From: Bombyx mori
Taxonomy: Eukaryota; Arthropoda; Insecta; Lepidoptera; Bombycidae
Assembly: GCF_030269925.1 (NCBI RefSeq)
Contig: NC_085116.1
Location: 12,586,001-12,650,000 of the forward strand
Direction: 5' to 3'
DNA length: 64,000 nucleotides
The position numbers were made by a program, and so were the translations under genes. This document shows positions 27,501 to 42,500 of this stretch, in pieces (the first letter of the stretch is position 1; every line of letters begins with the position of its first letter). The notes beneath the pieces are model-generated. The model was given only the letters and a program-made list of their open reading frames with translations, had not been told where the DNA came from and did not search any database.

Positions 27501-30500
27501 TTATATCTCAAGGTGGGTGGCACATTTATGTTGTAAATGTCTATGGGCTCCAGTAACCACTTAACACCAGGTGGGTTGTGAGCTCGTCCACCGATCTAAG
27601 CAATAAAAAAATTTTTAAAAATCTTTTAAATGAAAAACAAAATCTGACTTCACGAATCTTGTCTGAAATGTAAGGAAACCTTCATGACACGAAAACAATA
27701 ATAATACTGTCTGAACAAACTTGTTTTTTTTAAGCTATTGACTAGCTTTAGTTTTATCAATAAGAAATTTTGGAAATTCTCTGTTTTACCTCTAAATCTT
27801 CGCTAGATAAAATGACAATATCAAAACAACAGAAAAATAATAACTAAATATTTCATTTTAATTTAAATCTTGTAGTATCAGTAATTATAATCGCATTTCG
27901 ATTAGAGTTCAAATATAAATAAGAATACATATTTACGTATCGTTTTATTTGATTTATATTTAGTGAATTTTTAATATAGATGTTCTTCGTATAGATAATA
28001 ATAGTTCATTTAGATACAGTACTTTTAGAAATTTACTGTATATTGAAATTTAAAAACGTTTCGTAGTCAAATGAACGAGACTCGATATGGGTACGAGTCT
28101 CGTTGCTACGAAGGAGCGCCTGCCTTCGAACGCTACGACCCTCAGTGTCCGCAGAGGTCGTACGGTTGGGAGGAGGAACGCTACCACGATCCACATCTAC
28201 CCACGCCCATGAAGACGGACCAATCAGAACAGGAGACCAGTTCTGGACCTATTTATCCTAGGTAAGTTTTAGTCATAGTTAACGCCTACGCCAGATACTT
28301 ATGTGGTAAACGAGACTCCCCTTCGCTTCCTTCATAGGACATTAATATTATGCAACAATGATTGTTTCGAGATCAGATCAGGAAATGTGATCAATTCGTT
28401 TTCCTAGACCAATGTACCACTACGAGACTGGTGGTGGAGTTGCCGGTGTGAGCGCAATGGGACCAGGCGTTCCACCAGGTTTCTCGGCCATCAATTTGTC
28501 GGTGAAGATCGCAGCTGCGCAGGCCCAACGTCCCCGAAGTCCCACGCCCAGAGATCCGAGAGATCCGAGGCCGGCAATAGACCTTTCCAGCTCAAGTGGT
28601 AGTCCACAGGTGAGGGAAATTACTACCACTATAAATTAAACATATTAGAGCTGGAATATCCGCGCTTCTCCAGACAAAAATAAGACATAATTTTGAAAGA
28701 AACGCTTGGAGCGCGAAATTCGTTCATTTGAGAAGTCGCTTAATTAAAATGAAAGCTAAACAGTAATTTTTACAACAGGGTCCATACGCGTCGCCGGTGT
28801 ACACGAGCGCGGGCGGGGGCAGCGGCGGCGCGCGGGGCAGCCCGCAGCCGGGAGCTTCGCCCCAGCTAACGGCCAGCCCTCAGGTGCCCAGTCCACAGGG
28901 ACAGACCCTCGACCTTAGCGTGTCCCGTTTACCACATAGGTGAGGCTTGCCTACCTTACGCGACCTGAAAATTACATTTAAAACATTTTACCATGTTGTA
29001 CTTTATCGTTCTTGAATAGCAATTCAAAATTGATAGTGAAACTAACAATCTGTTCAATTTATAGTATTTGTGTTGTTTTCAAAACAAGGCACAACAGGAA
29101 GACGAACAAATTTACCTACGTTGTATAGATATAGTATTTTCATCGAATTTTCTCGAGTCTTAAACATAATTAAAACTGTTTTTACGGTTTAATCTCACGT
29201 TAGTCGGCTTCAGTCATTCGTGACCACGAACTCTGAAAAGTATTCGAAAGAAAAAAAATAACAATAAAAAATCCGAGATTAAAGCGTAAATTTATTTTTA
29301 ATTTTGTATAGCTTCATTAAAAAAAGTAGCTTTTGATTTTTGACTCCTATACTATGATTTTCGTAACTGTATTTATTGATTTCAGTCGAGGCTTCCCCGG
29401 CGCCGTTTCCTATAGTCGAGAATCTACCCCGGACAGCGGCGGTAGCCATCCGTACCTGGAAGCCTACCACCGAGACACCGCAGGTAAAATTCAATTTTAA
29501 TAATAATTTGCAGATTTAACAGCGTTCGAAGTGGCAATTCCAAAATAAACAAAAGTAGTATTCGTTGGACATTATAGAAATCAACAATTGAAACTCAATT
29601 TCAGCACCCTAAATATAATTTTGATAATAATGACTTATTCAATAGTTTAATCAATAAGTAACTAAATTATGTACTAAGTTGGTTCATAATAATTGGACTT
29701 TTTGGCGGGAACGCGAGGGGCGAAGGAGTCCACTGAAAAAGTCTCATTAAATAACCACCACTTTACTGAGACTTTATTTCATTCATCTCATTTCGTTAAT
29801 TTAATTTCATCCCAATTGATTAAAGGCTTAAATTAATCAGCTCCATGTCATTTCGCCTTATATCAGTTTTCATAATAATATTAAAACAGAAAGTAAGAAA
29901 AAATATAAGAGTGAACTTAAAGGTCTCGTTACCAGGCCATAAAATCTATAAAAAAATTGATCATATCGAATACTTACTTTTTAATACTTTTTACGAATAC
30001 TTTTTAATCGATAAGAACTCTCATTTTATTTACCGTATTTTTTTTCAGAGTTGCTATTGAATTCACAATAAAAAGTAAATAAATAAATGTAGTTGGTAAT
30101 ACAAAAAATTACAAACATATCTTCATTCTAAAACATTAGGTTCGTTCACACAGCGGTAACGTAAAACACGTCGTGCAAATTAAAAGCCGACCGCGATAAT
30201 CACTCCCCGCTGTACGCCATACAACGTACCTACGAATTCGTGGCAACCTCCTGTTCGTATTCGTACAACGAAATGACAAGACAGAATTAAATTACCTAAT
30301 ATACATATTTAGCTTGTACTCCGGAAGCGGCCGTTTTATAAAAGTAGGCTAAAGATAATAATAATAATAACTAGTGGTCGCCCGGTAGTCGAAATTCGAC
30401 TATAATTAATTGAAATTATAAGTATACACTTATAAGTATACACTATTATTATTCTATTTTCAAAGACTATTAGACTTCTATAATCACAAATTTCGCCAAG

Positions 30501-33500
30501 ACTACACGTTAGAAAAATATTAATAAAAACAAACAATATTAATCTATTCTCAATTTGACCACAGACGTCAAGAACAAAATTTTGACAATAAAGAAATAGT
30601 ATGCATGCGTGTGTGCGTCAAATACATGATAGTGTGTGTAATGTTTTCTTTATTGATTTGTTGTCTTTTATGCATTATTTAAAAAAAAATATTAGAATTG
30701 TGGACTTCTTCTCTACATTCTCTATAAGTGTGGAAAATATCATACTCCTCCGTCCGCGCAATTTTCATACAAAGGAATACAAAGTTTTTGCTTCACGTAT
30801 TAATATATAGATAAATGAAATGGACTAAATTTATGGTGCTACCGTATTTTTGTTACACGACGTTGTTCCTTCATCGAGGACAGCTGTATTTATATTGTGA
30901 AATCTATGGGATTAAGTAGAAACACTAAGTGGACCGCGTGAGCGTAATGTCTAGCTGTAGAAAAAACATTTCGTTTAACCTAGATTTTTAAGCAGTAGCT
31001 TTTTACTTTATTTACAGTAGCGATGAGCGTTTGAATTGAATCAAAACTTTTTGAATTTAAAAGAAATTATTAAAAACTATCGCAGCGGAACTACGCAATA
31101 ATACCTACAGGGGAATTTATTCGGAAACATTAATCTCAATTTTTTTTTTATTAATTATAAAAAAGAGTGTATTTTAAACTAAAGTAATCGTAGTTTCAAA
31201 GATATTGTTCCTGTTAGTAACAAAATTGCAACTCTGAATGTTACGGTGGTCTTCAGAAGCAATGTTTTCATATTACTGACATAGATGGTAGTTGCATTTA
31301 AACCTCATGCTTCTGTCATTGGGTGCACATAAGCCCAAAAAATCGTTACCTATCTCAAGCCCAACTTGTTGTCTAGTTCTTATTTCAAAAAGTGAATTTT
31401 TATGTGTCAGTATTTTATCGAGGATATATTTAACGTGGATAATTATCAAATAGATTCCTCAGATCTTTGTAAAAGCAGATACGAAGAGCTATTCGCTTAT
31501 ACTAATAATAATAATAATTACATTTATTTACTCCACAATATAACTTTTCAATTTATATGACATAGATATTCTAATTCTATCAAAACAATATTATTAATAT
31601 AACATTAATATCTATTGAACAGGTTACGGTGGTGTCAGTCCGCACCCAGTGGCGGGATACGGGCTAGGTCAGCCGGATTACGCGGCGGCTGCGGCAGCGG
31701 CGGGCTACGGCGGATACCAGTACCAGTGCGGCGCCTATCCGCCTCCGCCGGCGTACCCACCTCACGCACCGCCATATTCTCCGCCCTGCTACATGCCGCC
31801 GCCACACGCGCCGCACGACAAGCCAAAGGATACAAGGTGAATATACTATTCCGAGATAGATAGCGGAAGTAGTGAAATGAAATAAAATGAAATGAGATGA
31901 TATGGGATGAAATATAATCTTAGTAAAATGGTGGTCATTTACTGAGATTTTTTCAATTGACTTTTTGGAGGATCCCGAGAAGTTATGTTCAGAGGCTTTG
32001 TTTCATTTTCCCACATTTGTGCACTTTCACAGATATTAAACAGTTAATAAACCACCTTTATTACAAATTTAAATCTGAAGAAACACTAAATAGACAAAAT
32101 AAAACAAATCACACAACTTCACTCCTCGCGCTCCCGCCAAAAAGTCCAGTAGCGTAGCTGTGGCCCTGGCGTTGCCAGTTTCTGTCAGTGATAATCTTCG
32201 ATTAATAATAGTACAATAGCCACATAAAATCAGGTGGGTTATGAGATTATCTGCCTTTAAAGACGATATAAACCTCATATGATTTTTAAATTGATCAAAG
32301 GGCAGTCTCAAATGCTTTTATGTATTTCACTCAAGTATATGGTATGAGATCACGCTATGGAGAAAGCCACAAAGGTAAGATCTATCACCGAGTGGGTATT
32401 TTTCCTCTGTATATCGATGGTCCTGATGTCGTTCTAAAATTGTATATATGCTAACTTATCTTTTTAAATTTTCGTTCACACAATTGGTTCGTTCGCACAG
32501 AGGTTTATTTATTCTGTGATAGTTACAGCTGCAGTACTGCAACAAGAAGTATGAAAAGTTTCAATTTAAACGCATAGGTCACAATAAACAGACACAGTTA
32601 TATTTTTTGCTCCTTATCAGGTTATAATCACTGGGATTCCGAATCGGAATCGGGTCGCAATTTTGATCCGGTGGTAGATTCAGCGAAGCACTTCTGTTGC
32701 TCAGAGTAGTGTTAGCAAGTTTGATTAAGCTTAGGTAGCTTACCTACCAAATCTTCTGTAGCTGGAATAGCCCCTCGAAGCAATTTGCGATTAGGCAGGG
32801 AAAACAATGACAATTTAACTGCATATTTTGTTCAAACGAGCACGTTTGGATCAACGGATATTTCTCATAACATGAAGACTACCAAAGCTCGATCATGTCG
32901 GTCGGTATTTATAAGCTACGAATATCATTAGTAGTGAATATCATGCTCACCTTTCCTATCTAACTACTTCTACTGCTCCCTCTGAAAGCGCTAATATTAA
33001 GGCATCTTATGAGTCTGCACGTGTTGGCATCACGGCCGATATTTCTATCACGTTCCAATTATGCACACCCATCCGAAGAACAGAATAGCTATCGTTGCAA
33101 TCAAACTGAAACTGAGACCTGATGTCTCACGCTGTGGTATTTAAGGACTTCAGCAACTGCGTAACATTTAATAGGGCGTGAGTTCGTCTGGCCATTAACG
33201 CTATTTAAAATTTTGTTGCCCCGTTTATCTATTTCGTAATTCGTATTATTAAATTATTGGTAATAATTAACTCGGTACTACCAATTTCTTGAATCAAAGG
33301 CAAGCTTAAAGATCTTCATCATGAGACTTTAAATCTAATCAAATAATGGAATGAAATCAGATATGTGAAACTGAATCAACTCTGAAGAAGACGTACCTTT
33401 TTATTAATAACTAGCTGACCCGGCAGACTTCGTAGTGCCTCAATCGATAAATAAAAGACCTAAACTTTTGTATAAAATAAACTTTAAACAAACAAAAGGA

Positions 33501-36500
33501 ACCCGTCCGACGGGGGACACATCAAAGGAAAAACAAAATTGTTATTTTTATTTAATTCCGAGCATTTTCATATTTATCTACCTTTTAAACCTTCTCTGAC
33601 TTCTACAAATAATTCAAGACCAAAATTAGCCAAATCGGTCCAGCCGTTCTCGAGTTTTAGCGAGACTAACGAACAACAATTTATTTTTATAAATATAGAT
33701 ATAAATTTATAATAAATTGAGAGATATAATAAAAAATATTACCGAGGATACGGACAAAATTGACGTTTAATTGAAATAATAATACGTGTATAGAATAGAA
33801 TTTTATTTGGCAAATATTACACATCTTTATAAGATATATACCTATATTTGTTTTTCATTCTTTAAATACGCTACTGATCCATCATATCATCGTTGTGTTC
33901 ATTACAAATTATTTTTAAACATTCTAGACCGATGTGCATACTTCGCCCAGTTAAAATATTGTTATTGAAAACGGTACTACAAACTATTACGCCCGATCGG
34001 CGATTCTCGGCAAAGTTTTTGTTGTCTCTTTCGCTCTCTCGCTATAGACAGAGATACATATATTATGATATAACGCTCTTAACAACTCTCAAAATGAATG
34101 TCGGTCGGCATTACGCGTCATAAATAATTTCAGGCGATCATTATAATAATCGATTACTTAAAACTTGACAAAATGTGATAAGACATATTCGGAAAAAGTT
34201 CATTGGTTTTTGTATGATTACAAATAAGAATATATTTTTCACCATGAACGCATTTTATTTAAAAACATTAACGCTTGAAGTAATTAAATTACACTTTCTG
34301 TGTTTAAAACTATTACACTTTACTGTTTACAAGAACACGAAGCACGTGGGTGCTTTTTTTTGTAAGATAGATAAACAGACGCGGCTATTTTAGGTTAGAA
34401 ATACATCGCCGTGAGTTTTGGAACGTAGCAAGTCACAGTTGGTGGATCAGTCTAAATATACCGGCAGCGCGGCGTTCGCGTTTGCTCACCGAGCCAAACA
34501 GCGCGCAACCATGTCAGATAAACACATATGAACGATAAGATACAAATATTAAAATATTCGTGTCACTTTCAAACGCTCAACATTTTACAAGGACAAAGAT
34601 ATGCATCGAAACAGGTAAGAAAAGTTTTACGTTCTTTAAAAAAACAAAAAAACTTTCACGACTTGTGTTCGTTAGAAAGAACACAAACAAGAGCGATAAT
34701 ATAAATAATAATATATTGTTAAAGTATCGACAAGCTCGATTTGCGTGAACAATGTGAATATTTACCGTGACCGTAACTAATAATATTAATATACATACCT
34801 ACCTGTTTGGTTAATGACATTTTTCGTCAACTAAAATGGACATTTGAGGTCAAATCAGATTGGCGCCATATTTATTTTTAAAATTTCGTTCCTAAAGTTT
34901 GCATAAGTTTTTTTTTCTTCTTTTGTTTTCGCTTCTTAAATTGAGTTTATTTATTATTTGCGTCAGTCATCATCGCGAGTTCGACGAGTTTTATGGGAAA
35001 CTGAGTAGCCGGATGCGAGATTCGAGGGACCTGATCCAGTGTCCGGTGGAGGACTGCGACGGGTCCGGCCACATTTCGGGACACTTCGCGTCGCACCGCA
35101 GGCAAGCGGCAATTAGCGCATTCACTAAATTGCATTTTAATGCATCGTAATAACCGCTAAAATTCCGCGGCCGTTCAAAACGAGAACACTGGCCTACTAT
35201 TAGATTCAACAAAACTTTCGATTTATACTCACGAAACTTCATAGAATAAAATAACATTGTTTTTGAAGTGTGCGAAGTAACATATTTTTAAACGTTTTTA
35301 TTTAGATTGGATCTTTTACAAACTTTATGACCTCGACATTCACAAAGTAAACAAAAGCGTGACGTCGCGGCTGATACCAGACGTTCTACTAAAATTGTAG
35401 TGTTTTCTCATATAATATTGAATGCACTTAACAATAAATATTTAATAAAATGTATATTCGCGCAATCTGTCAATTATTGTGCCCATGAACGTCAATTCAC
35501 GCATTTCCGCGCCAATTGGCCGCGTCCCACGACATTTCAATGCACACTAACTGCATGCTTCTTGTCCTACAGGATATAGTAATTTATTAGCATTAATAGA
35601 TATACTATGTTATGTTTAAAGTATTATAAGCGTTGAAATATATCAATATGATTGATGATAAATGCAATAGAACAATATTTAATTGTAACGTATTTTGTTC
35701 CTTCATCGCCAAATATAGTAAATATTATTATGGCGCTCCAGAAATTCTTCCTACGAAAATAACTTGGAAAATATGTAATAGGTAAAAAAACAGCGTTATA
35801 CAGTGTGGAAGCGTTATAGCATTAAATCAAGATGATTTAATTTACGTAATGTATAGAAAGAAACTCATCACTGAAAAAAAGCATTATGATAAATATTATA
35901 ACTATTAGCTATTCACTTAAAATTTGTTTTGGGCATTTTATTCTTTAAAGGCAGTAACGAAATCTTTCTTTTTTAGTACTTTCGTTATTTTCAAAGGATC
36001 TGTGGTCGTAACGATGCATTTTCAGGGTCTAACACCTCCTTCCTCACGGCGTCACACCGTCTACTCCGATTTGCTGACAATCTGCTACTCTCACTAATAA
36101 GCTTCCCAAAGCAAACTTGTCGAAAGTATTTCAATATAATATATAGATTAGGTAAATTTCTCGATCTCGTAGAACTATTTAAAATATTAATTTCTCTGAA
36201 TAATTCAATTCTATTTTAACTATCCGAATGTTTAATTGATTAACGTAGGTTGCGGGTATGACTAAGTCGAAATCTTCGTTATTTCGCCTTGCAATGTACA
36301 AACGAAATAAGAATAGTATTTTGGTAATATTACTATAATTCGTCTGCCAACGGTAAATTTATTTTATTAGGCACCAAACAGCGACTTAGATGTATACAAT
36401 AATATACAACTATATATCTATACCAATATATAAATCTACAGTGGTTTTACGGATGTTCCGTTATAACTACTGAACTATGCATTCGGTTGACTTGAAACTT

Positions 36501-39500
36501 TGTATACATTTAGAAAATACATGTACTTATTGGATAGGCTAATATTTATATAAGGGTTGGACTCCCTAATAATAATGACAATAAATAGTAATGTTAATTT
36601 TAAATGCGCGACGAAGCGGACGAATACGGCTAGTATCTAATATAGGTATATATCTAAGTAAAGATATATAAGCTATAAAAAAAAAATCCATAACACGAGA
36701 CCTTTGTTACAAAAATTATAAACGAAATCTATAGGTCATAGTTATATTATTTTAAATGTATGAAAAATTGGCACTGACTGAACAATTTACTCTTTATGTA
36801 ATTAATAGTGCGTTGTCACTAGTCAGTTACTGTTTTTGTTTACGTATATTTTGTTTTAACCTGGAGATTGTAAATTTAGGTCATACTGTTGTAAACATAT
36901 ATGTGTATATATAAATGATTTATTACCTAAAGATGGTGGCTGCATCGAAATTCAAACTATTAGAGATAAGACGATAAACAGCAAAACAATTTTGCTTGTT
37001 AAATAGATTTACTTTGACTTCCACGGTGAAGGAATAACATCGTGCAATAAAAATCAAACCCGCAAAATTATAATTTGCGTAATTACTGGAGGTAGGACCT
37101 CTTGTGAGTCCGCACGGGTAGGTACCACCGTCCCGCCTATTTCTGCCGTGAAGCAGTAATGCGTTTCGGTTTGAAGGGTGGGGCAGCCGTTGTGACTATA
37201 CTGAGACCTTAGAACTATATCTCAAGGTGTGTGGCGCATTTACGTTGTAGATGTCTATGGGCTCCAGTAACCACTTAACACCAGGTGGTCTGTGAGCTCG
37301 TCCGCACATCAAAGCAATAAAAAAAAAAAAAAAAAAATTGATTTACAACGAATCCGATTATTTACAAAGTACATGAAATGAAACAAAAAATTCCGGGCAG
37401 AAACACACTTACACAATATTGAAAAACAGTTCTAAGAAGTTCATTAATTACACAGTCAGTTACACAAATCAATAAAAATGGAACAGTAGCTAGCTACTAA
37501 CACTGACGTCAAAGTTTTAAAATTCGAACGGATGCAGATTCGATGTTATGCTAAAGAGAACCTTCCAGAGAAATCTAAGTGTAAGAAAAACAAAATAACG
37601 TGCGGACTAATTTAAAATTATAAACAATGCTCGAGCACATGACGGAACATCGGTTTATATAAAAAGAGCAATTAAAAAAATTGAAATAAAACTGATTTCG
37701 CTCATAATTATTATCGCTCAAGCCATTTGGTCTTGAGTGGTAGCGAGTTCTCGGGGCATCTATTGTTTAGCTATAATCGCCAACCATGGACATAATGTCA
37801 CGGATTTGGCCGGCGTGTTGGTTGCCATAAAATAGGTAATTTCCTTAACTTTCCTGTGAAGAGGGAGCACCTTTTAGCGGTAGGCAGCGGCTTGGCTCTG
37901 CCCCTGGCATTGCTGAAGTCCATGGGCGACGGTAACCACTTACCATCAGGTGGGCCGTATGCTCGTCTGCCTAGAAAGGCAATAAAAAAAAATAAAAAAC
38001 CTCCTAAATCCAATTCGGAGATGGGCAGTACAGGGTAAAAGTTTAAAAGTATTACGAATAAACCCAACAGCAATGAGCGGAACTGTGGTAACAAGAAAAG
38101 ATAATTCCGGTCTTGATTTTGGGTCCCCAAAGTACACGCTAGTGAAAAGATGATTGAGCGTACCAAAAGAGCTACAATTAGAGACATCCTCAATGATTCG
38201 AAGAGTTTGTGTCTGTAGGGATTCAATTGAAATATACTGACATTAAGAACGATCGACCCGAAGTATCAAAGGCTAATTTTGATTGAGGCAACCCTTTTGT
38301 AAAATAAATATTTTTGATGACGTATTATTTTCTTGTAAAGTTTGCCATGCTTTCTTGAACACATTTTAAGTTATTTATACCTTTGCGTTATTCTACATTG
38401 TGTGAAACAGTCATAATAACGTGTATAATAAATGAATACATAATTGTGAATAACACTACAAGGTGATCGTGACGTATTGAGTGCATTATGAATAACTCAT
38501 TATGATTCTAAAAACAGAATAACCTAGATCGCAGTTAGTACTGAATTTTTAATAGTTTCATAAGTGCACTATTTTTTTTTTTTTGTGATTGATGTTACCC
38601 GTGACCTAAGATAAAGTGATCACCGTAGCCTGCAAGACGACACTATTGACACAACCTTGGGGCATGAGATTGAAGTTTCAATATTATTGTTTGACGGCTG
38701 TTCAAAGCTTCAAAGGTGGGGGATTCAAAGGTGGTGCGTACCCGGCTGGAGTTACAATTCCTAAATAAGTTCATCTAGTTTTTCGTGTGATCGCTGCAGT
38801 GATGGTACACATTCTGACTTCTGCGATGGTGATTAAAGATTTCTTATAATACTTTAGGATGGTTTTTATCATGGAAATTCTTCTTGGACTTCTTGTAACA
38901 ATTTTTTTTTCGCGCCAATAATGGATTGCTTAATAAATTTGATTATAGTATTTTACTCTTATAATATTCGAGCATCAAAACTACAATTTTAGTAAGGTAA
39001 AGCAGGCGATGCATCGCTCTGTGTACTGTTATTAAATATGTAGATATATGTAGGTATGCACTAATGAAATATATTCGCAAGCTTACTGTTGCACATTGAT
39101 AGTCGGCTTTACAATGTCACTTGAGTCATAATAACATAAGTTTCAATTTTCAACTTGTGCAATAATTATATTCGAACATATGACGAACGAAAGCAATGGA
39201 CGAGAATTAATATTAGGTAAATGAAGATTTTGTGATTAAATATCCGGTACCCATTCAGTAGTTTTTATAAAGTGTCTTAATCTCGAGGTTTACCGACTAA
39301 TACAGAATGAGTTATCAGAACTGTATAAGACCGTTATAAGAAGACTATTCAAGAGTATTATCATAATCATTCAATAGAGCGAAGCCACTCACTTCAGTCC
39401 GGTAATTTTGAAGCCAAGGTCTTGCTATAACCCTAATAGATATAAGTGCTCGATATAATAATAAATCATGGTCGACTTCGGTCAGATCTTTCATATTTTA

Positions 39501-42500
39501 ATGAATTTTCAGTATTTATATGCTTTTGACGTTTTTTTAGCTTTGATTGACTTTTGATTGACAATTTCAACCAGAATCGCAATATTTTGGAAATAAAACT
39601 CAAGATAACAATCGATCATGATTTTTTACTGGTGGTAGGACCTCTTGTGAGTCCGCGCGTGTAGGTACCACCGCCCTGCTTATTTCTACCGTGAAGCAGT
39701 AATGCGTTTCGGTTTGAAGGGTGGGGCAGCCGTTGTAACTATACTGAGACTTTGGAACTTATATCTCAAGGTGGGTGGCGCATTTACGTTGTAGATGTCT
39801 ATGGGCTCCAGTAACCACTTAACACCAGGTGGGCTGTGAGCTCGTCCATCCATCTAAGCAATAAAAAATAAAAACGATTAGAATTGGATCGGATTTGGAC
39901 CATTTGATTGTTGAATACAATAAAAATAAATAAATAAAAACGTTCATAGTTTTTCCTTGTGTCGTGGTCGTGATAATGTGGTAATTTTTTTATAGAACGT
40001 TTGATAGACTTTAATGACGTTTCAACTATATAGTTTCAATTTCTACTTTCGATAACTTTTTTGTTTGGATTACGACTGTTAACTTTTAAGTGATATTCTA
40101 AAAAGTAATGGGTTTCAAATGAAAATATAAAATATGTATGTATAAAGCGATAAGATAACAGAATTTACAAAAACTTTTGTTAAAATTTATGTTATTTTTA
40201 TAAATGGATTATAAATTATATAAATTAATTTTTGTTTAATAAATTTTAAATATTTGAATGTAAACAAACATCTATTCATTTTTTTTTTAATTTCGTGAAA
40301 GCTATGACACAGATGTGCAACTGCTACTATTACTTTCAAATACCGTTAATTTACAATGTTTTCATATTTATTTGCTCAAAATAAAAGTTGCAGTAATTTT
40401 CACAATGATGCAATTTTTAATGGGTACTTTCATTAATCTCTACTCATGTTATAGATATTTTTAAACTAAAATTATCCTAACCTAACAAGAGACACGTTTG
40501 TTTTTTGAAATATGATAGTAGAATCTTAATTATAAATAAAATTATTTTTACATTGCCCTCTTCTACGATGCATGCGAAATAAAATTGTTAGCACATGTAT
40601 ACATATTTCCTTACAGCAAATCGAGTGAAAACATTCATAAATGAATAAAGCTAATAATGATACGAAAGTCTGTGATAAATGTGTAAACCAATCAAAATTG
40701 GATATAAAATTCACACTATTATCAAATTGCAATAACTTATATCAACGATAAGATTCACGACAGCAACAACTTCGGAACGAATTCTCATAAACTTTCACAC
40801 GTATCAAGATCATGTTTTTCGTTCAATGAAATTGTGCTGTATTGTCTTATTATTATAACGTCCAAATTTAATTATACATTGTACGTTACGATTCGCTGTC
40901 CTACCACGCCATTGTAAGCAGTTTGTATATGTGCAGCCTGTCCGGGTGTCCGCGCGCCGATCGCTCCCAACTCCAGCCACATTCCCAAGAGCTGAAGTGT
41001 CCGACGCCGGGCTGTGATGGATCCGGTCACGTCACCGGCAACTATTCCTCACACCGGTCCCTCTCCGGCTGCCCGAGGGCCAACAAGCCGAAGAGCAAAC
41101 CCAGAGACGGCCAGGATTCGGAGCCTTTGAGGTAAGTTCATATTTAAAAAAAAAACAATTGCGTAATTTAGACGTAGCAATATAAAGTTATACTAAAGTT
41201 TTGACTAACGTTTATCGTACATTTTGCGTGTAGTATTGTGCTAAATACACAGAAATTAGATCCGCAAGTCATATAGTTCCACTACTACCTACTGATTATT
41301 CCATAAGCCGTCTCGATGCGTACTGACTGACATTGAAATATCGAGTTACGTAAGTAGACATTACGTAAACTGAAAAAAAACAATACTTTCCTCGCTCTCG
41401 CATAATCTACGTCAGGTTTACAATGAGTTTCTTGATTTGCACGCCGCTTAGATGCCCTATACCGGGCTGTGACGGATCTGGACACGCTACAGGGAAATTC
41501 TTATCGCATCGAAGGTAAGAATCGTACCACAGTGCCATATAGATATCGTACCGTAGATACAAAACAACAAATTCATAGTTACGTACATATTCTTGTATCA
41601 AACGCATCTATTAATTTGCTTCAACAGCGCATCGGGCTGTCCAATTGCGAATCGGAATAAAATGCGGGTCTTGGAGAGTGGCGGAACCGTCGAACAACAC
41701 AAAGCCGCTGTGGCCGCAGCCGCTTCAGCCATTAAATTCGATGGAGTGAACTGTCCAACGCCCGGATGTGATGGATCTGGCCACATAAATGGATCCTTTT
41801 TGACGCATCGGTCGCTCTCCGGGTGTCCAGTAGCCGGAGCCGCCACTCCCACGCCGCAACCAACGAAAAAACCCAAGTACCCGGATGATATAACACCGCT
41901 GTATCCAAAACCATATTCAGGTTTGTATTACTTTTCTATTTATGCACATATATCATAATCGTAAAAACTCAAATTTTAACTTAAAGCTTTTGGTAATTCT
42001 TCAGGAATGGAGATGAACATGCAAACGGGAAACGGTGAAGATCTGATGACATTAGAACAAGAAATTACCGAACTTCAACGGGAAAACGCAAGGGTCGAAT
42101 CGCAGATGATGCGCCTGAAGTCCGACATCAACGCGATGGAAACTCAACTGACACATGGGGAGCGAGTAAGTGTCACAATAAAACAAGACCAAGAAGACTA
42201 AAACTCATTTTTATTTTGATGTTAGTGACTGTCGACTCCATAATAGTAAATGGATGTTTTTGTCCCGTGACCTAGATGGTACTGTCATGGCTTCAAACGT
42301 CCAACTTTGAGTGCCACTAAAACAGCATTTGTGAGTACTATCTCTATTGTAGTCCAGTCGAAAAATTACATGAAGGTTGATTTACGACGAACAGTTACTG
42401 TTTCTCGAACATGCGTTGCCAAGGATATTGCTAAAGAATATTGTTTACTGCTGGGACCAACCGTTACAAATCTGGTTCAAAATCTTTTTATGGTAATGAA

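Larger units (their letters stand above)
35102..40936 (+). other. Myt1: Myt1 intron 12 (5.8 kb)
   Basis: Begins with GC and ends ATGTGCAG. Contains a LINE-like 3' end (36410-36640), SINEs at 37018 and 39628, and a short-tail repeat at 37876. No coding exon seen on either strand. Confidence 0.6.

Noticed and set aside
35102..35150. Exon 12 continuing past 35101 to a later GT at about 35149
   Set aside because: This would replace the conserved SLSGCP with unrelated sequence and destroy finger 3; the GC donor is a better fit.
37798..38226. 142-codon minus ORF in Myt1 intron 12
   Set aside because: Its 3' half is the antisense of a short-tail SINE copy; such frames recur wherever this SINE inserts (for example 25240, 63304).
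41598..41876. Minus ORFs opposite Myt1 exon 15
   Set aside because: Shadows of the conserved zinc-finger exon.
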